A stretch of 64,000 nucleotides of DNA from Salegentibacter sp. Hel_I_6 (GCF_000745315.1 NZ_JQNQ01000001.1:186001-250000); one strand, 5' to 3'; positions 52,403 through 60,907 are shown, numbered from the stretch's first letter. A program made the numbers and translations. The notes: a model not told the origin generated them from the sequence alone.

Positions 52403-52762
52403 CTACACTAACTTTGGAGGTGGTGAATGACTATCCAGATACAGATAGCTTAATTTTGAAGAATAAATGGTATTTTTCTCGAAGAACACCTCCGATAATC
52501 TAGGCGTCCAGGAAAAAATATTAAAATTGAATTGAGGAGTACAAAAACTGCTAATCTCAACCATCAAATTCTGATTCTCTACATTTTGAACAAACTCATA
52601 CGTCTTCTCCTTATCAGAACTCAAAGCTTTTTTTTCGCAGTAAGGATTTACAAAAGAAATTGTCCCCTTTGACAGCAGGTTGATAAGACTTGCATCTACA
52701 ATCAATAACTTCCCTAAAAATAGAGGGATCAGAAATAATGATATAAGAGCTTTTGTACTCAT
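52403..52762 (-). CDS. Operon-leading short exported protein with PPP tail (copy 2)
   Basis: 119 residues: signal-like N-terminus with G-K-L-L-I-V-D, N-P-Y-C-E-K-K, a second Cys (S-S-F-C-T-P) and a tail S-P-P-P-K-L-V. First gene of the operon reaching to 45641. Its ATG follows the -7 box by 5 bases, so the mRNA is probably leaderless. A 6-bp hairpin (52364-52369/52377-52382) lies about 20 bases past the stop. Confidence 0.7.
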   Translation of the reverse strand: MSTKALISLFLIPLFLGKLLIVDASLINLLSKGTISFVNPYCEKKALSSDKEKTYEFVQNVENQNLMVEISSFCTPQFNFNIFSWTPRLSEVFFEKNTIYSSKLSYLYLDSHSPPPKLV

Positions 52763-52767
52763 TGAAA

Positions 52768-52812
52768 CAAACTTACAAATTGCTTAGGATTTAAAAGGTA
52801 ACAAATGTTACA
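52768..52812 (-). promoter_or_regulatory. Crp/Fnr-type site and promoter of the seven-gene sulfur operon
   Basis: GGTAACAAATGTTACA (52797-52812), one mismatch from palindromic; TAAGTTTG at 52775-52768 on the minus strand, again 29.5 bases from the site centre. Confidence 0.8.
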
Positions 52813-52826
52813 CATAGAAAAGATAA

Positions 52827-53318
52827 TTATAAATCTAGTACCACTAAACTGTTTCTTCGTAATGAAATTTTGCCATCCATTTCGAGGGTTTTAAGCAATC
52901 TTGAAATCACCACTCGAGAAGTATGAAGGTCGTAAGCGATCTCCTGATGGGTTATTTGTAAGGTTTCATTTTGATTGATTTTAGCCTTATCCCGGAGGTA
53001 ATGCAGTAATCTTTTATCCATCCTAAAGAATGCTACAGAGTCAATAGCGTCTAGCATTTCCTTAAGTCTTAAACTATAACTCTGAAAAACAAATGTTCTC
53101 CAGGATTTATATTTTACAATCCATTCCTCCATTTTTCCTACAGGAACCATAATTAATTTCGTATCCTTTTCGGTAACCGCTTTTATATCACTTTTGCTTC
53201 TATTTAAACAGCAGGTAAGAGTCACCGCACAAGTATCCCCTCTTTCTAGAAAATAAAGTAATAATTCATCTCCATCGCTATCTACCCTTGAAATTTTTAT
53301 AGCCCCATTCAGTAACAA
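52827..53318 (-). CDS. Crp/Fnr-family regulator, N-terminally truncated
   Basis: 163 residues from a TTG start. It has the second half of the cAMP-type sensor domain (L-L-N-G-A-I-K-I-S-R, then D-E-L-L-L-Y-F-L) and a complete helix-turn-helix (T-H-Q-E-I-A-Y-D-L-H-T-S-R-V-V-I-S-R-L-L-K). Family members start about 40-50 residues earlier; here an in-frame TGA lies five codons upstream of the TTG. Cys pairs (T-C-A-V-T-L-T-C-C) could sense redox state. Placed right beside the sulfur operon promoter, it is the natural candidate for the sites there. Confidence 0.72.
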   Translation of the reverse strand: MLLNGAIKISRVDSDGDELLLYFLERGDTCAVTLTCCLNRSKSDIKAVTEKDTKLIMVPVGKMEEWIVKYKSWRTFVFQSYSLRLKEMLDAIDSVAFFRMDKRLLHYLRDKAKINQNETLQITHQEIAYDLHTSRVVISRLLKTLEMDGKISLRRNSLVVLDL

Positions 53319-53410
53319 TGGTATTGAGATTCAGGATAGGTGATTTCTGATTTTAATATAGTAGTTTCCATTAACTTTTTCTTTTGTCGGTTACCTTATA
53401 ACGTGTTGTG

Positions 53411-53671
53411 TTATTTGTTTGCTAAATTTCCATATCGCTTGTTCCAGCAATTAGTGTCAAGACAGATATTCTGAGATACGGAGGGAACACTCATTTTAAG
53501 AATGTCAGCTATATCGCAAGGGCACAATTCATTCTCTATGTTCAACAGGAATAGGATTTTCAGTCGTACCCCGCTTTCCGCAAGAGACAGAATTTTGCTT
53601 ATTGCCTTAAAGCCGTCCGAATTATTATATTGTTTCCTTGGAAGACGATATTTGCTTCTTGTCCCCTTCAT
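53411..53671 (-). pseudogene. Truncated ArsR-family repressor
   Basis: 86 codons closely resembling arsR at 10987 (G-V-R-L-K-I-L-F-L-L-N-I-E-N-E-L-C-P-C-D-I-A-D-I-L-K-M-S-V-P), but the sequence diverges right after V-S-Q-N, in the recognition helix, and the wing is missing. It cannot bind DNA in the usual way; a remnant. Confidence 0.7.
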
Positions 53672-53818
53672 TCCGTGGAGAAGTTATTTCTAGGCTCATC
53701 TTTTTTTACTCAAAGTAACAACAATTATATATTTATCGTATGATTTAACAAAATACTTGAATAATAATGCAAATAACTGTAAACTTTTAAACAATCCTTG
53801 GTTTTTAAAATCCTTTAA

Positions 53819-54374
53819 TCAAATCTCATCCAATGACTTTCGGTGTTTGTCCACAGATTTCTTAAACTGCGTGGGTGCTATTCCCATTACTTTTTTGAAC
53901 TGATTGCTTAAATAGGCAACGCTACTATAATCTAGTTTAAAAACTATCTCACTTAAAGTCAATTTATAATAATCAATGAATTCTTTAACACATTCAATTT
54001 TCTGGTTGATGATGTATAACTCAAATGCTATGCCTTCTACAGCAGAAAAAAAGAGCTAAGGTACTTATAGTTAAGATGTAATTTTTCACTTATAAATTCT
54101 GGCCATTTTATATCGAGTAACTTATTGGAGTGGTGAATTTTTTCCACTACCAGGCTTTTCATTTGTTCAATGAGTTGACTTTTTCGATCGGTTTTTAGAC
54201 TAAAACCAGAATTCCGAAGTTCTTTTTTCAAAAGGTTTTTGTTTGTTCATTTAATTCTTATTCTAAATATACTTCACCCAGTTTGATGACACTGTAAGAA
54301 ATTTTCAACTTATCTAAGATAAACGCGACTGAGCTTATACAGCGTGCACACACCATATTTTTAATATAAAGAGT
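53819..54374 (-). pseudogene. Decayed AraC-family regulator with N-terminal metal-binding-like domain
   Basis: Reading the minus strand from 54374, the pieces are: T-L-Y-I-K-N-M-V-C-A-R-C-I (CxxC of an HMA-like sensor), an in-frame TAA, a frame change before 54231, a run to Y-L-S-S-F-F, a loss of frame at a run of seven T (54047-54053), then the AraC helix-turn-helix (S-S-V-A-Y-L-S-N-Q-F-K-K-V-M-G-I-A-P-T-Q-F-K). The intact gene would be about 190 residues. Confidence 0.75.
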
Positions 54375-54605
54375 TGGAGTTATAAAGTTAATTACCGGGA
54401 CCATAGAATATTCTTAGTCTGCCCAAAAATGCGCAAAGGAGCCACGAATCCACCAATAAATTGTAGAAAGTATTCGTGGATTAGTGGCATAATATAATAT
54501 AAATATGTCTTTAAGGTAAATTCATTAGGCCCAAACATCTTAAATTATTTAGAAGTACCCGCATTATTCTGGTCATTTAAAATGGAACTTAAATTGATAA
54601 CTCGA
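54375..54605. repeat. 231-bp direct repeat, copy A
   Basis: Matches 60908-61138 with about 11 differences and no net gaps (about 95% identical). Begins exactly where the decayed AraC gene starts, so it includes that gene's upstream region. It contains the swapped repeats ATTCGTGG / CCACCAAT. Confidence 0.9.
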
Positions 54606-54646
54606 TAAAGAGTATTAATCATAATTTAGGTTTTAAATATATACTT

Positions 54647-54811
54647 TTAAGCCATAAAAGCAACAGAAATAGCAGCAAATAAGGCTGCGAAAAATAAAAT
54701 AACCAAAGCAAGAATACCATAAATTTTATCTTTTTTAGAAATAGTATCTTTCTTGTATTTTGTCTTTTTCCGGTTTTTATTTTTTCTTCTATCTCTTCTA
54801 TTTGCACTCAT
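54647..54811 (-). CDS. Small basic single-helix membrane protein
   Basis: 54 residues beginning M-S-A-N-R-R-D-R-R-K, then a very basic stretch and one membrane helix (about 31-52) ending V-A-F-M-A. A longer overlapping frame on the same strand is a shadow of it. Plan resembles 28175-28363. Function unknown. Confidence 0.6.
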   Translation of the reverse strand: MSANRRDRRKNKNRKKTKYKKDTISKKDKIYGILALVILFFAALFAAISVAFMA

Positions 54812-55112
54812 TATATTATATTTATATGATTGGTAAAATTGTCCAGTTAAGAGTTATTTCTTATAATTAGCTAAGAATCAAAAGATATGATCGTCCTAAT
54901 TTTATTAAGTAACCTCAGGCAAAAAACCGCCCTGAAATTACTTTAAACGCATATATGAAAGTGAAAGGAAAGAGTAGTTTTTAAGGACTGCGAAAGCACA
55001 AAATATTATAGATTAAGAGCATCAAACTGGCAATTGACCAGTTGCGACCTCAAAAACATTGAGGTAGTTTTCAAATAGGTTCAAAAACTAACATAGCCTG
55101 CTAAATCGTAAA
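54812..55112. other. Intergenic stretch with two hairpins, no clear gene
   Basis: Two small inverted repeats on the + strand: AACTGG/CCAGTT around 55029-55048 and CCTCAA/TTGAGG around 55053-55070. A short frame across them without a start might be the tail of a lost gene. No promoter is seen. Confidence 0.35.
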
Positions 55113-55135
55113 TAAAAACCCGGCCTAAACCGGGT
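55113..55135 (-). terminator. Rho-independent terminator after the 55147 gene
   Basis: Minus strand: ACCCGG (55135-55130) pairs with CCGGGT (55123-55118), 6-base loop, then T residues. 12 bases past the stop. Confidence 0.85.
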
Positions 55136-55146
55136 CCCAGTTACAA

Positions 55147-55467
55147 TTAAGCCAGATAAGCTTCACAAGCTTCTACACATTCTCTACAAGCCTGCGCACA
55201 ATCCTTGCAGTGTTGATGATCATGCTTATCGCATTCATCTGCACAATCCTGACATACCTTTTTACAATATTCAACCAGGGCATTCACATCGCTATAACTC
55301 GTGGCTAAAATTTGATTTAAAGCAGCACAGGCTTCAGCACATACCCTGTCAATTCTAATGCAATCTTTCATCATCTTTACATTGTCTTCATCAAGACAGG
55401 CATCAGCACAATAATTGCAATGGTTAATACAATTTCCAAGTGCATTAATTAATTTTTCATTTCTCAT
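55147..55467 (-). CDS. Four-helix Cys-rich copper-storage-like protein (intact)
   Basis: 106 residues with 14 Cys in C-x3-C spacing (C-I-N-H-C-N-Y-C-A-D-A-C, C-K-K-V-C-Q-D-C-A-D-E-C, C-K-D-C-A-Q-A-C-R-E-C-V-E-A-C) as in Csp-type bundles, plus His residues in H-D-H-Q-H-C. No signal peptide, so cytosolic. It shows what the full-length relative of 19033-19323 looks like. Confidence 0.88.
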   Translation of the reverse strand: MRNEKLINALGNCINHCNYCADACLDEDNVKMMKDCIRIDRVCAEACAALNQILATSYSDVNALVEYCKKVCQDCADECDKHDHQHCKDCAQACRECVEACEAYLA

Positions 55468-55580
55468 AATATTTATTTTTAATGGTTTATGTCGAAATTA
55501 TAAACTAAAAACCAAAGTGGGTTTTAAAATTATGCTAAGATCTTTCAATTTTAAAGGTATTTAACAAAGTCCTTAAAATT

Positions 55581-56588
55581 TTAAGGCTTTTTTTCTTCTA
55601 ATTGTGTCCATTTCCAGCCATCCTGCAATAATAAGGTCTTGAAAAATCTGCGTTTTTTCATAAATTTTTCTTCTATATCTTTTTGTTCTATAGTGGTAGA
55701 CACCAAGCCGTGTTCCTGCAAAATTGCAACCGAAATTTTTGCAGTATTTTTTTCTTTAATATTGATATGGGTAACTTCAGATATAATTTTAAAATAATTT
55801 TCAAAAGCTACAATCAAAGGCCGAATATCTTCTAAGGGGGGCTGTTTTTCCTTTTTTATTTTATGGGTAAGGATAACTAATGCCTCGTATAGGCGCGCCA
55901 GTTGCAAAACTACATTGTTACTTTGATTTGGGTTGTGGAAATAATGAATAACCGGATATGTTCTATGATGCTGGCTGTATTTAATAATAGAGTCGGATAT
56001 ATCATCAATTTTATTCGTCAGTCTTGAAAAGTCTTTTTTATTCCAGGAATTAAGTACAATTTCTTGCGGTGTGCTTCCTAAGGTACTAAGTTTTATCCCC
56101 AATTTTTGTTGGTCTATAACTGCTGAAAGAACGGGAATAAAATAAGTTACCGACATAGTAAGAAGAATAAGACCTGTAAAGGAATAAATAGTGGTTAGTA
56201 GCCTCCAATAATTTCCTGCCGCTATAAAATCACCAACGCCCAGAGTGGAGAGGGTAAAACCGCTATAATATATTACCTCCCATAATCCTGCGGTGGTCTT
56301 GGTGGAACTTTGAATTATTGATCCAGGATTGGAATATAAAATCAACACCATACTACTCCACAGGGCAAAGACCCAAATTATTACAATTGCAATAAGCAGG
56401 ATATAACCTGCATGACTTAAAAATTTTGAGCTTCCGTCTTTGCCAGAAATATTTAAAAATCCTTTCCAGAAAAAATGGGAAAACCGGCTGGTTAACCACC
56501 CCCCACCCTGCAAGGAAAGAGTTGTTTGAATAACATCTAACACAATTAATAGATAAATAATTATGCCTAAGATTGAAAGAATGTTCAT
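55581..56588 (-). CDS. Potassium-channel-like membrane protein
   Basis: 335 residues: about five helices in the first 170 residues, with the pore motif S-T-L-G-V-G-D-F in place of the classic T-V-G-Y-G-D, followed by a soluble helical domain. A two-pore-helix ion channel family member. The altered filter (L-G-V-G-D) leaves selectivity uncertain. Confidence 0.75.
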   Translation of the reverse strand: MNILSILGIIIYLLIVLDVIQTTLSLQGGGWLTSRFSHFFWKGFLNISGKDGSSKFLSHAGYILLIAIVIIWVFALWSSMVLILYSNPGSIIQSSTKTTAGLWEVIYYSGFTLSTLGVGDFIAAGNYWRLLTTIYSFTGLILLTMSVTYFIPVLSAVIDQQKLGIKLSTLGSTPQEIVLNSWNKKDFSRLTNKIDDISDSIIKYSQHHRTYPVIHYFHNPNQSNNVVLQLARLYEALVILTHKIKKEKQPPLEDIRPLIVAFENYFKIISEVTHINIKEKNTAKISVAILQEHGLVSTTIEQKDIEEKFMKKRRFFKTLLLQDGWKWTQLEEKKP

Positions 56589-56666
56589 ATTTTATGCTTT
56601 ATTTTATTTGACCTAAGTAGCCCCTTGAACAAGCTAACCCTGTTAAACTTCCATACCAAGGGAAAC

Positions 56667-57268
56667 TTAGACCATATTTATACTTTTCCGGTCTTTTACT
56701 TGTAACTTCCTATAACCTGAAGGGGAAAGCCCAGTTGCCTTTTTAAATGAAGTTGAAAGATAGGCGGCTGTGGAATATCCAAGGTTATCTGCAATCATCG
56801 CGATACTCCAATCATCGTAATTTAAAAGTTCTTTTACGCGTTCAATTCGAACCGAGATGTAAAGCTGCTGAATACTCTGTCCCTCCCTATCTGTAAAGAT
56901 GTGGGTTATATGTCTATAATCGAAGTGCAGGTGCGAGCTAGGCATAGTTGAAAATTTATCGTTTGCGGTGTCTTTTGAATAAACCTTTTTAGTAATTAAG
57001 GATTTTATCTAATTAATTTTTCATTACGGCTTTCAATGATCTCGAACCCTAATTTTTCAAATTCTGTTTATAGTTGCTCTTTCTCAACAGCAGAGAGCTT
57101 CCTTTCTATAATGGCCTCACAAAGGTTTACCACGGAAAAAGGAATATTCAAATTATTAAAAATTTCTTTTACCACTATAAGCACCTCTAGCACACCACGT
57201 TTATTTATGCACCCTTTATTTACTTTGACCCAAAAACTTTTGAACAACCTACAAGGTGCGAAAACCAA
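56667..57268 (-). pseudogene. Second decayed AraC-family regulator
   Basis: Minus-strand pieces: an HMA-like N-terminus with the Cys pair lost (K-G-C-I-N-K-R-G-V), a TAA at about 57070, F-E-K-L-G-F-E-I-I-E-S, a frame change near 57015, then an open stretch with the AraC fold (Q-Q-L-Y-I-S-V-R-I-E-R-V-K-E-L-L, A-Y-L-S-T-S-F-K-K-A-T-G-L-S-P-S-G-Y-R). The last 92 codons alone look like an intact gene but are only the C-terminal half. Confidence 0.7.
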
Positions 57269-57285
57269 GCAAGTTATTCTTACGC

Positions 57286-57858
57286 TTATTTGATTGTTTC
57301 TTGAACTCTACCACATTTCAACATTTTATTTCCGTAATATGGATTAAAAATATCTTTTGAATTTGAATACCAATAGTCTCCTTTTCCTTCAAAAGCCATG
57401 GGGCAGTATTGCTTATAGATTTCTCCAGAGGCTAATGCATTCCTTAAAACAGGTTCCATAGCTTCTGTAAGTTTAGAAAAAGCTTCCCGCTGCTTATTTA
57501 TATTACCGCTTTCTGCAATTTCATTTGCAATAGCCACTATACCCTTCTTATTGGTTGCCGTTTCCGCAAGTTCTGCTGCTTTTGCACTAGCGGCTTGGGA
57601 ATTGGTATTTACAAATGCGTCTTTAATAGCTACATACAGGTCATAGAGATCAGCAGTTTTTTCATCCTTAAATTCTGCTTGCAATCCTTCATCCTCATAG
57701 CCTTTTGCTTCAGCATTTTCATCAATGTTTGGCTGGTGCATTTCATTTTGCATAGGCTTTGGGGCATCCTTTGTGTTTTGGTCATTTTTACAGGAGAATA
57801 TCGCTAAACTTCCAGCAATGAGACTTAAAACTGTTATGCTTCTAATTATTTTTTTCAT
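57286..57858 (-). CDS. DUF3347 lipoprotein
   Basis: 190 residues: lipobox A-I-F-S-C (Cys23), an acidic linker, then DUF3347 with Q-Y-C-P-M-A-F-E-G-K-G-D-Y-W and N-P-Y-Y-G-N-K-M-L-K-C-G. The Cys/Met pattern suggests copper binding; the domain also occurs in CusB-related proteins. Confidence 0.85.
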   Translation of the reverse strand: MKKIIRSITVLSLIAGSLAIFSCKNDQNTKDAPKPMQNEMHQPNIDENAEAKGYEDEGLQAEFKDEKTADLYDLYVAIKDAFVNTNSQAASAKAAELAETATNKKGIVAIANEIAESGNINKQREAFSKLTEAMEPVLRNALASGEIYKQYCPMAFEGKGDYWYSNSKDIFNPYYGNKMLKCGRVQETIK

Positions 57859-57895
57859 TTTCCGATTTTATCGCTATTAATGTTCAAAATTAGGT

Positions 57896-58603
57896 TTATT
57901 TGAATTTTTTTTGAAATTTTCTTATTGATGGTGATGAAATATACCAGAGTAAAAAACCGCTCAAGACCGTTATAAGGCCCATAAGAGAAAAAATACGTAG
58001 TACAAGGTTATTAAAATCGTCCCTTCCTTCGTAATCCATGGTATGGGTCATCCAAAGAAAATCGAACCAACGCCAGTCGCGATAACGTACCGTTTTAAAA
58101 CTTGCATCGGTAGCACCCACATAGGCTTTTAGGTTTTTAGGTTGGGCATAATTAATAACATAAGCCGGAAAAGATCCACTACGGTATTCATGATGATCCC
58201 CGACTTTGTTGATTTTTTCTACTGAAATTATTTTAAAATCATCTTTTACATATCGTTGCGCAATATTCTTGGCATCTTCTTCTGAAATTTCATCGATAAC
58301 TTTGCCATCTTGTGCGTGTACCAGTTTTTCGTTGTTTACAAAATAGTAAGGCATTCCCGAAACTTCTTTTAAACTAATACTATGAATTTTCATTTCTGGA
58401 ATGAGCGTGGAAATACCGGCAAGATTTTCAAAATTTGAAGTTTCAGGAGGCAATTTTTTAAAGTGATCTCCGTGAATTTCATCGATATCGGTCCAGCTAA
58501 AATACATCCCGCTAATAGTCCACATCAAGAACTGAATGCCTATAAAGATTCCCAGATATCGATGGGCTTTACGAATTTTCATCGCTGTTTTTCTCTTCAC
58601 CAT
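57896..58603 (-). CDS. PepSY-domain membrane protein
   Basis: 235 residues: helix near 18-38 with H-R-Y-L-G-I-F-I-G, a periplasmic PepSY-like region (I-S-E-E-D-A-K-N-I-A), W-F-D-F-L-W-M-T-H-T-M-D-Y and a second helix near the end. Resembles PepSY-TM proteins linked to siderophore reduction or metal handling. Confidence 0.8.
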   Translation of the reverse strand: MVKRKTAMKIRKAHRYLGIFIGIQFLMWTISGMYFSWTDIDEIHGDHFKKLPPETSNFENLAGISTLIPEMKIHSISLKEVSGMPYYFVNNEKLVHAQDGKVIDEISEEDAKNIAQRYVKDDFKIISVEKINKVGDHHEYRSGSFPAYVINYAQPKNLKAYVGATDASFKTVRYRDWRWFDFLWMTHTMDYEGRDDFNNLVLRIFSLMGLITVLSGFLLWYISSPSIRKFQKKFK

Positions 58604-58705
58604 TTCTAATTAACTTCCATATATTAGATTATTCTTTTTACGTTTGCAATTATGTTTACGTTTACCTACGTAATCCATTACAAATTTACTTTTAGTCATT
58701 AAAGA

Positions 58706-60202
58706 TCACTTATAAAGTTCACTATAGGATTTACTATCCGACTCACTAATTTTTCTTACAATACTGGTTTTGTTTATTCCATTTCTATCTGAGATACCCA
58801 TTGATAGTAACAATTCCTTTAAACCCTGAATGGTGTTTTTATGATAATTAGCCACTTTGTGTTTCTTATCCTCAACTACCAAAGCCTTTACCCGCTTTGA
58901 ATCCATAGTGGTTATTCCGGTAGGGCAGGTATTTAAATTGCATTTTAAAGATTGGACACACCCCAGGGCAAACATCATACCCCTGGCACTGTAACAAGCA
59001 TCGGCCCCAACGGCTAATGCTTTATAAATATCGAAAGAAGAAATTATTTTTCCCGCAGCTATAACCTTAATATGTTTGCGCAGATTATATTTTTTTAAAG
59101 TTATATCCACAAAGTGGAGCGCCTCAATTAAAGGTGTTCCGCCCCAATGTAATCCATCCATGCTTGCAGCCCCAGAACCACCTTCTGCTCCATCTACCGC
59201 AATAAAATCTGGAAAATTATTTTCTTTATTTTTCGAAAATATTTCAATCATCTCATCAAATTCGAGTTTTAAACCAATACAGAGTTTAATCCCTATAGGT
59301 TTTGCAGAGGAAAGATCACGTAATTCTTTGATAAATTTAAGCAACTCGTTAGGGTTACTGAAAGCACTGTGGTGCGCCGGGGAATGAATCTCTGTATGTG
59401 CTTCAATATCCCTATATTCTGAAATCTCCCTGGTATTTTTACTGGCAGGAAGTATAGCACCAAAACCTGGCTTAGCTCCTTGTGAGATTTTAATCTCGAT
59501 CATTTTTACGAGATCATTCTGGGCTATTTCAGTGAACTTTTCAGCATCAAAATTCCCTTCAGCATTTCGGCATCCAAAATATCCGGTGCCAAATTGAAAG
59601 ATTAGATCTGCCCCGTATTTTTGATGATAAGGTGTAAGCCCCCCTTCACCAGTGTTTTGTGCAAATCCCGCTATTTTAGCCCCTCCATTAAAAGCCAGGG
59701 TAGCATTTTTACTAATAGAGCCATAACTCATTGCCCCTAAATTCAAAATACTTGAACTGTAGGGCTTAGTACAATTTGGACCTCCAATATTAATACGAAA
59801 ATTATCGCGAAATTCCTTTGAGGGAAATGTAGAATGCAAAAACCATTCACGGCCAGTACTCTCATAAGATAACTGGGTGCCAAATGGCTGATTCATGTTT
59901 GCATTTGCGGCCCGCTTATATACAATTTCCTTTTGGATCCAATTGAAGGGCATACCTTCGGCGCGGTTGAGAAACAAAGCTTCTTGCAAAACGTGACGTT
60001 GTTCTTCTAATAAATTGGTAAGCCTACCAAATAAAGGATAATTACGCTGAATATTGTCTGCTTTTTGAAAATAATCTTTAAAGCCCAATATATAAATAGG
60101 AAGCAATAAAATCGCTATCCACCATAGATGCGGCCGCCACAATATAATTAATATAAGTCCTACCGCGGATACTGAAGAACCTATTAAAAAAAAAATTCTC
60201 AT
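58706..60202 (-). CDS. FMN-binding glutamate-synthase-like protein
   Basis: 498 residues: two N-terminal helices (about 1-45), then the GltB-type FMN barrel with N-L-G-A-M-S-Y-G-S, A-V-D-G-A-E-G-G-S-G-A and the iron-sulfur-type cysteines in G-C-V-Q-S-L-K-C-N-L-N-T-C-P-T-G. Lacks the amidotransferase part, so it is not a full glutamate synthase. Membrane anchoring and the metal neighbourhood suggest another substrate. Confidence 0.85.
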   Translation of the reverse strand: MRIFFLIGSSVSAVGLILIILWRPHLWWIAILLLPIYILGFKDYFQKADNIQRNYPLFGRLTNLLEEQRHVLQEALFLNRAEGMPFNWIQKEIVYKRAANANMNQPFGTQLSYESTGREWFLHSTFPSKEFRDNFRINIGGPNCTKPYSSSILNLGAMSYGSISKNATLAFNGGAKIAGFAQNTGEGGLTPYHQKYGADLIFQFGTGYFGCRNAEGNFDAEKFTEIAQNDLVKMIEIKISQGAKPGFGAILPASKNTREISEYRDIEAHTEIHSPAHHSAFSNPNELLKFIKELRDLSSAKPIGIKLCIGLKLEFDEMIEIFSKNKENNFPDFIAVDGAEGGSGAASMDGLHWGGTPLIEALHFVDITLKKYNLRKHIKVIAAGKIISSFDIYKALAVGADACYSARGMMFALGCVQSLKCNLNTCPTGITTMDSKRVKALVVEDKKHKVANYHKNTIQGLKELLLSMGISDRNGINKTSIVRKISESDSKSYSELYK

Positions 60203-60211
60203 AAATCCAAT

Positions 60212-60898
60212 TTAATGCGAGTGTCCTTCGCCTTTGCTATTTCCATCTGTTTTTTCAGTTTCAAGATATTCGCCCTGCGGGCCCACTCCTTCTATATATA
60301 CCAGCTGGGAACCATAATGTCCTGCTTCTGCAACAGAATATGCTGAAAAAGCAAGAATTAGGAATACAAAAATTTCAAAAACCCGGTTCTTCTTCAATAA
60401 AAATAAGCTGATCAATTTTAAGGTAGCAGCAACTGCGCTGGAATAAATGGTCCATTCGGCAAATTTATCATGCTGTTCTAATACTTTTTTGGCCATTTCA
60501 GTTAAATCCTGGGTATGGGGATGGGCATACACCCCGGCTATATAGGCACCGATAAACCCTCCGCCTACGGTTAAAAGGATTATCCAATCCAGATTCCTTT
60601 TCAGAGTAAAAATCTGAATTAGCTGCAAAAATGCCCCCAGTAAAAGCAAAACAATGGGAAAATGAACCACCAAAGGATGAAGATTTGGAAAATCATCAAG
60701 CGCCGCCTTAACTTCCCTGAAACTATCTTCTGATCCTAAAGCCGGATCCTGCCTGGTATTTTCTGTAGCTATATTTGTGGTTATAGTATCGGGGTCTAAT
60801 CCCTGTTCCTGACCTAATGGAGAATGATTATGATCGTCTTGCGCCGGGAGTAATAATGGCAACATCATTAAAAAGAATATAAAGACAAAATTTTTCAT
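60212..60898 (-). CDS. DUF2231 membrane protein
   Basis: 228 residues: signal peptide (1-20, ending L-P-A-Q), then the DUF2231 motif L-H-P-L-V-V-H-F-P-I-V-L-L and four helices, and a His-rich tail (G-H-S-H). ATG 60898 is chosen; the frame extends to 60937 only by running into the 231-bp repeat. First gene of a run toward 57286. Confidence 0.85.
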   Translation of the reverse strand: MKNFVFIFFLMMLPLLLPAQDDHNHSPLGQEQGLDPDTITTNIATENTRQDPALGSEDSFREVKAALDDFPNLHPLVVHFPIVLLLLGAFLQLIQIFTLKRNLDWIILLTVGGGFIGAYIAGVYAHPHTQDLTEMAKKVLEQHDKFAEWTIYSSAVAATLKLISLFLLKKNRVFEIFVFLILAFSAYSVAEAGHYGSQLVYIEGVGPQGEYLETEKTDGNSKGEGHSH

Positions 60899-60907
60899 AA
60901 AAATAAA

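Noticed and set aside
54619..54807. 62-codon minus-strand frame rich in Leu
   Set aside because: It overlaps, out of frame, the better 54-residue gene at 54647-54811, which has a natural basic-plus-helix plan and its own ATG.
56667..56945. Stand-alone 92-residue AraC protein
   Set aside because: The upstream sequence clearly continues the same family through stops and frame changes, so it is the end of a pseudogene.
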